The position numbers were made by a program, and so were the translations under genes. The notes beneath the pieces were generated by a model. That model was given only the letters and a program-made list of their open reading frames with translations, had not been told where the DNA came from and made no database searches. DNA of 64,000 bases from Verrucomicrobiaceae bacterium (GTDB lineage: Bacteria > Verrucomicrobiota > Verrucomicrobiia > Verrucomicrobiales > Verrucomicrobiaceae): assembly GCA_947466075.1 (NCBI GenBank), contig CANIBP010000021.1, positions 1 to 64,000 on the forward strand. The letters are read 5' to 3'. This document shows positions 61,886 to 64,000 of the stretch, one piece after another (positions within the stretch are counted from its first letter, which is position 1; every line of letters starts with the position of its first letter).

Positions 61886-62388
61886 TTTGATCCGATCTCC
61901 GCTTCAAACGGACGCCAATTGAATTCGATGTCGTCTGCTTCGATCAACCAGCGACCTCCGTCTGCCCATTCGATTTCATGCAGAAGATGACCGTTATCCG
62001 AAAGACGAAACTCATCGTAAAGCCAGTCTCCCATTCCATGCTCACAGTCTAAAGAGTGGATGTTATAGCCTAACAACCGAGGATAGCGGAGGCAAATGAT
62101 CCCATCCTGGAAACCGCCGCAGAGTTTCACTTCGAGACTGCAATGAAAAGGGATTGGGCCGCCCGGATCAGGATTAACCTCGATGATCCGGCATTCCTCC
62201 AGTCTTGAATCATGAGGACAGGTATGAACAGAGAAATCATACCACTCCAGCGAAAGCGCCAGCTTCAGCGCTCCCGGAGGCATGCGGTCACGAACTGATT
62301 CAAAATATTCCTCATATCGCTTCCAATACCCCCAAAGGTCGTTCTCTCGATTCTCTGAAAGCAGAAAGGACATAGGTACTCGGGTCAC
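61882..62388 (-). CDS. unknown small protein in gpmI operon
   Basis: 168 aa. The GTG at 62388 overlaps the gpmI stop as GTGA, matching the ATGA overlap with the following gene, so I prefer it over ATG at 62373. The chain is acidic and Trp/Tyr-rich (GYWKRYEEYFES, WYDFSVHTCPHD, WADGGRWLIEADDIEFNWRP) with no membrane helix. I recognise no family. Confidence 0.65.
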   Translation of the reverse strand: MTRVPMSFLLSENRENDLWGYWKRYEEYFESVRDRMPPGALKLALSLEWYDFSVHTCPHDSRLEECRIIEVNPDPGGPIPFHCSLEVKLCGGFQDGIICLRYPRLLGYNIHSLDCEHGMGDWLYDEFRLSDNGHLLHEIEWADGGRWLIEADDIEFNWRPFEAEIGSK

Positions 62389-63935
62389 TTGCGAATGAGC
62401 AAACTCTTCCCAGTCATCTCCGCAGGCTGCTTCACGCCGAGCATGTCGAGCAGCGTCGGGGCGATGTCGGCGAGTTTGCCGCTGGCGACGGAGTAGTTCG
62501 CGGCATCGGCGGCGACGTAGATGCCGTGGACGAGGTTCGTGGTGTGGGCGGTGTTGGGGCTGCCGTCGGGGTTGCGCATGAGTTCACAGTTGCCGTGGTC
62601 GGCGGTGATGAAGAGCTTGCCGCCGAGCTCGAGGACTTTTTCGACGATCATGCGCACGCCGAGGTCGATGGTCTCGCAGGCATGAATGCCGGCTTCGACG
62701 ACACCGGTGTGGCCGACCATGTCGGGGTTGGCGTAGTTCATGATGACGGCGTCATACTTTTCCAAACGACGCAGCACCTCGAAGGTGAGGTCGGGAGCGC
62801 TCATCTGCGGCTTTTTGTCGTAGGTTGGCACTTCCTTAGGCGAGATGGCGAGGTAGCGATCTTCGCCGGGATTGGGTTCTTCGACGCCGCTGTTAAAGAA
62901 GAAAGTGACGTGAGGGTATTTTTCCGTTTCAGCGGCACGAAGTTGCGTGAGGCCCGCAGCGGCGATGATCTGGCCGAGGTTGTTGTTCAAGCTCTCGGAG
63001 GCGAAGATGACGCGAGCACCGAGTTCGGTGTAGGTGGCATCGTATTCGGTGAGCGTGTAGTAGCCGGTCTTCGGCGTGGCTTCACGGTCGAAACCGGAGA
63101 AGCCTGATTTCAAGAAGGCATCGCTGAGCTGGCGGGCACGGTCGGCACGGAAGTTGAACCAGAGGATGACATCGCCATCGCGGATGCGTTGCTCGTTGGC
63201 GTTGCTGAAGATCATGGGCTGCATGAACTCATCGCCACGCGGGTCACTCGGATATGCGGCTTTGACGGCGGCACTGGGCGTGTCGGTGCGAACTTCGCCA
63301 CGACCGAGAACAATGGCGTCCCAGGCGAGCTTGTTGCGCTCCCAGCGTGTATCGCGGTCCATGGCGTAGTAGCGGCCGATGACGGTGGCTATGTTGGCAC
63401 CACTAGGTTTCAAATCGGCCTCAAGCTTGGCAAGATACGCAGCACCGCCTTTCGGCGAGGTATCACGGCCATCTGTGATGGCGTGGACCATGAGATCGGT
63501 GATACCTGCGGCCTTCGCGGCATTGCATAGTGCGGTGAGGTGGTCCTGATGCGAATGCACGCCGCCATCGCTGATGAGGCCGAGGAAGTGGAGGCGCTTG
63601 CCTTTAGCCTTTTCGAAGGCTTCGACGAGCACGGGCATCTTGGCGAGTTCGCCATCGCGAATGCTCTTGTTGATGCGGGTGAGGTCTTGATAGACGACGC
63701 GACCGGCACCGAGATTGAGGTGACCGACTTCGCTATTACCCATCTGGCCGTCAGGCAAGCCCACGTCCTCGCCACTGGCGCTGACGGTTCCACGTGGGAA
63801 GGTGGCATAGAGGTGATCGTGAAAAGGCGTCTTCGCGAGCAGGGTGGCGTCGCCATTGGCGACAGCTTGAGCTTTGCCGCCGGGGTTGATGCCCCAGCCG
63901 TCACGGATAATCAGTACAACAGGTTTTTTAGCCAT
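62385..63935 (-). CDS. gpmI: 2,3-bisphosphoglycerate-independent phosphoglycerate mutase
   Basis: 516 aa, normal length. The phosphatase-fold metal ligands are visible at IIRDGWG (near N-terminus), NSEVGH with the catalytic Ser, SDGGVHSH, and FITADHGNCELM / NTAHTTN near the end. It interconverts 3- and 2-phosphoglycerate in glycolysis. It heads a run of three overlapping minus-strand genes. Confidence 0.97.
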   Translation of the reverse strand: MAKKPVVLIIRDGWGINPGGKAQAVANGDATLLAKTPFHDHLYATFPRGTVSASGEDVGLPDGQMGNSEVGHLNLGAGRVVYQDLTRINKSIRDGELAKMPVLVEAFEKAKGKRLHFLGLISDGGVHSHQDHLTALCNAAKAAGITDLMVHAITDGRDTSPKGGAAYLAKLEADLKPSGANIATVIGRYYAMDRDTRWERNKLAWDAIVLGRGEVRTDTPSAAVKAAYPSDPRGDEFMQPMIFSNANEQRIRDGDVILWFNFRADRARQLSDAFLKSGFSGFDREATPKTGYYTLTEYDATYTELGARVIFASESLNNNLGQIIAAAGLTQLRAAETEKYPHVTFFFNSGVEEPNPGEDRYLAISPKEVPTYDKKPQMSAPDLTFEVLRRLEKYDAVIMNYANPDMVGHTGVVEAGIHACETIDLGVRMIVEKVLELGGKLFITADHGNCELMRNPDGSPNTAHTTNLVHGIYVAADAANYSVASGKLADIAPTLLDMLGVKQPAEMTGKSLLIRK

Positions 63936-64000
63936 AATAGGTATGTCAGCGCTCCTTGTGCCAAGTCCGGGCAGGAATCAAGGACGGGAAAGAACCGGGG

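Overview
The window looks like a chromosome segment of a verrucomicrobial (PVC-group) bacterium, close in style to Prosthecobacter/Verrucomicrobium. The reasons are two large exported proteins with HEAT-like repeats and a C-terminal PVC-type CxxCH heme domain, a Tat-exported Gfo/Idh/MocA oxidoreductase, an ECF sigma factor paired with a kinase-PEGA-sulfatase-modifying-factor protein, NPCBM and DUF5069 proteins, moderately high GC, and few Shine-Dalgarno sites. The species cannot be fixed from the sequence alone.

Layout: 0-6.3 kb carries an integrase-like N-terminal fragment running off the left edge, a PVC heme protein, a membrane protein of unknown function and the Gfo/Idh/MocA protein, all on the minus strand. 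6.4-10.1 kb is the core dnaG-rpoD pair (plus). 10.1-11.2 kb is lplA-like plus a gamma-glutamylcyclotransferase-like gene with ATGA overlap. From 11.2 to 37.1 kb lies a large, nearly all minus-strand metal-handling region. It holds YHS/TRASH-like Cys proteins, a CnrYXH-like trio (membrane protein, periplasmic sensor, ECF sigma), a MacB-like ABC transporter with an OB-fold protein, an outer-membrane barrel, a multicopper oxidase fused to a CopB-like barrel, a Csp1-like copper-storage protein and two His/Cys-rich peptide genes behind duplicated structured leaders. It continues with a G8-domain beta-helix protein, a nucleoside-hydrolase-like multidomain protein, two tandem unknown paralogs, an NicO-type nickel/cobalt exporter and a complete HME-RND CusCBA/CzcCBA-type efflux operon.

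37.2-46.7 kb carries a 3-dehydroquinate-synthase-family cyclase, DUF1003, an ABC exporter with a TPR protein, and the zwf-opcA-ubiA-like operon. 46.9-53.1 kb has a PIN-toxin module, two ECF sigma genes, the kinase/SUMF receptor, exported MsrB and DUF5069. 53.2-63.9 kb has the 1177-aa NPCBM/PVC heme protein, an esterase, a PLP enzyme, a VWA protein, and gpmI with two overlapping small genes.

The most unusual signals are: (1) a duplicated ~230-245 nt leader RNA candidate with compensatory base changes in front of His/Cys-rich peptides; (2) a multicopper oxidase-barrel fusion; (3) five otherwise intact genes each broken by one lesion (TAG, TAA, TAG, TGA, +1 frameshift), four of them in the metal region; (4) a domain shared between a free-standing periplasmic protein and a loop of the neighbouring NicO exporter; (5) a small phosphatase whose catalytic Cys is Tyr. 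No tRNA, rRNA or CRISPR array was recognised, and no transposase.
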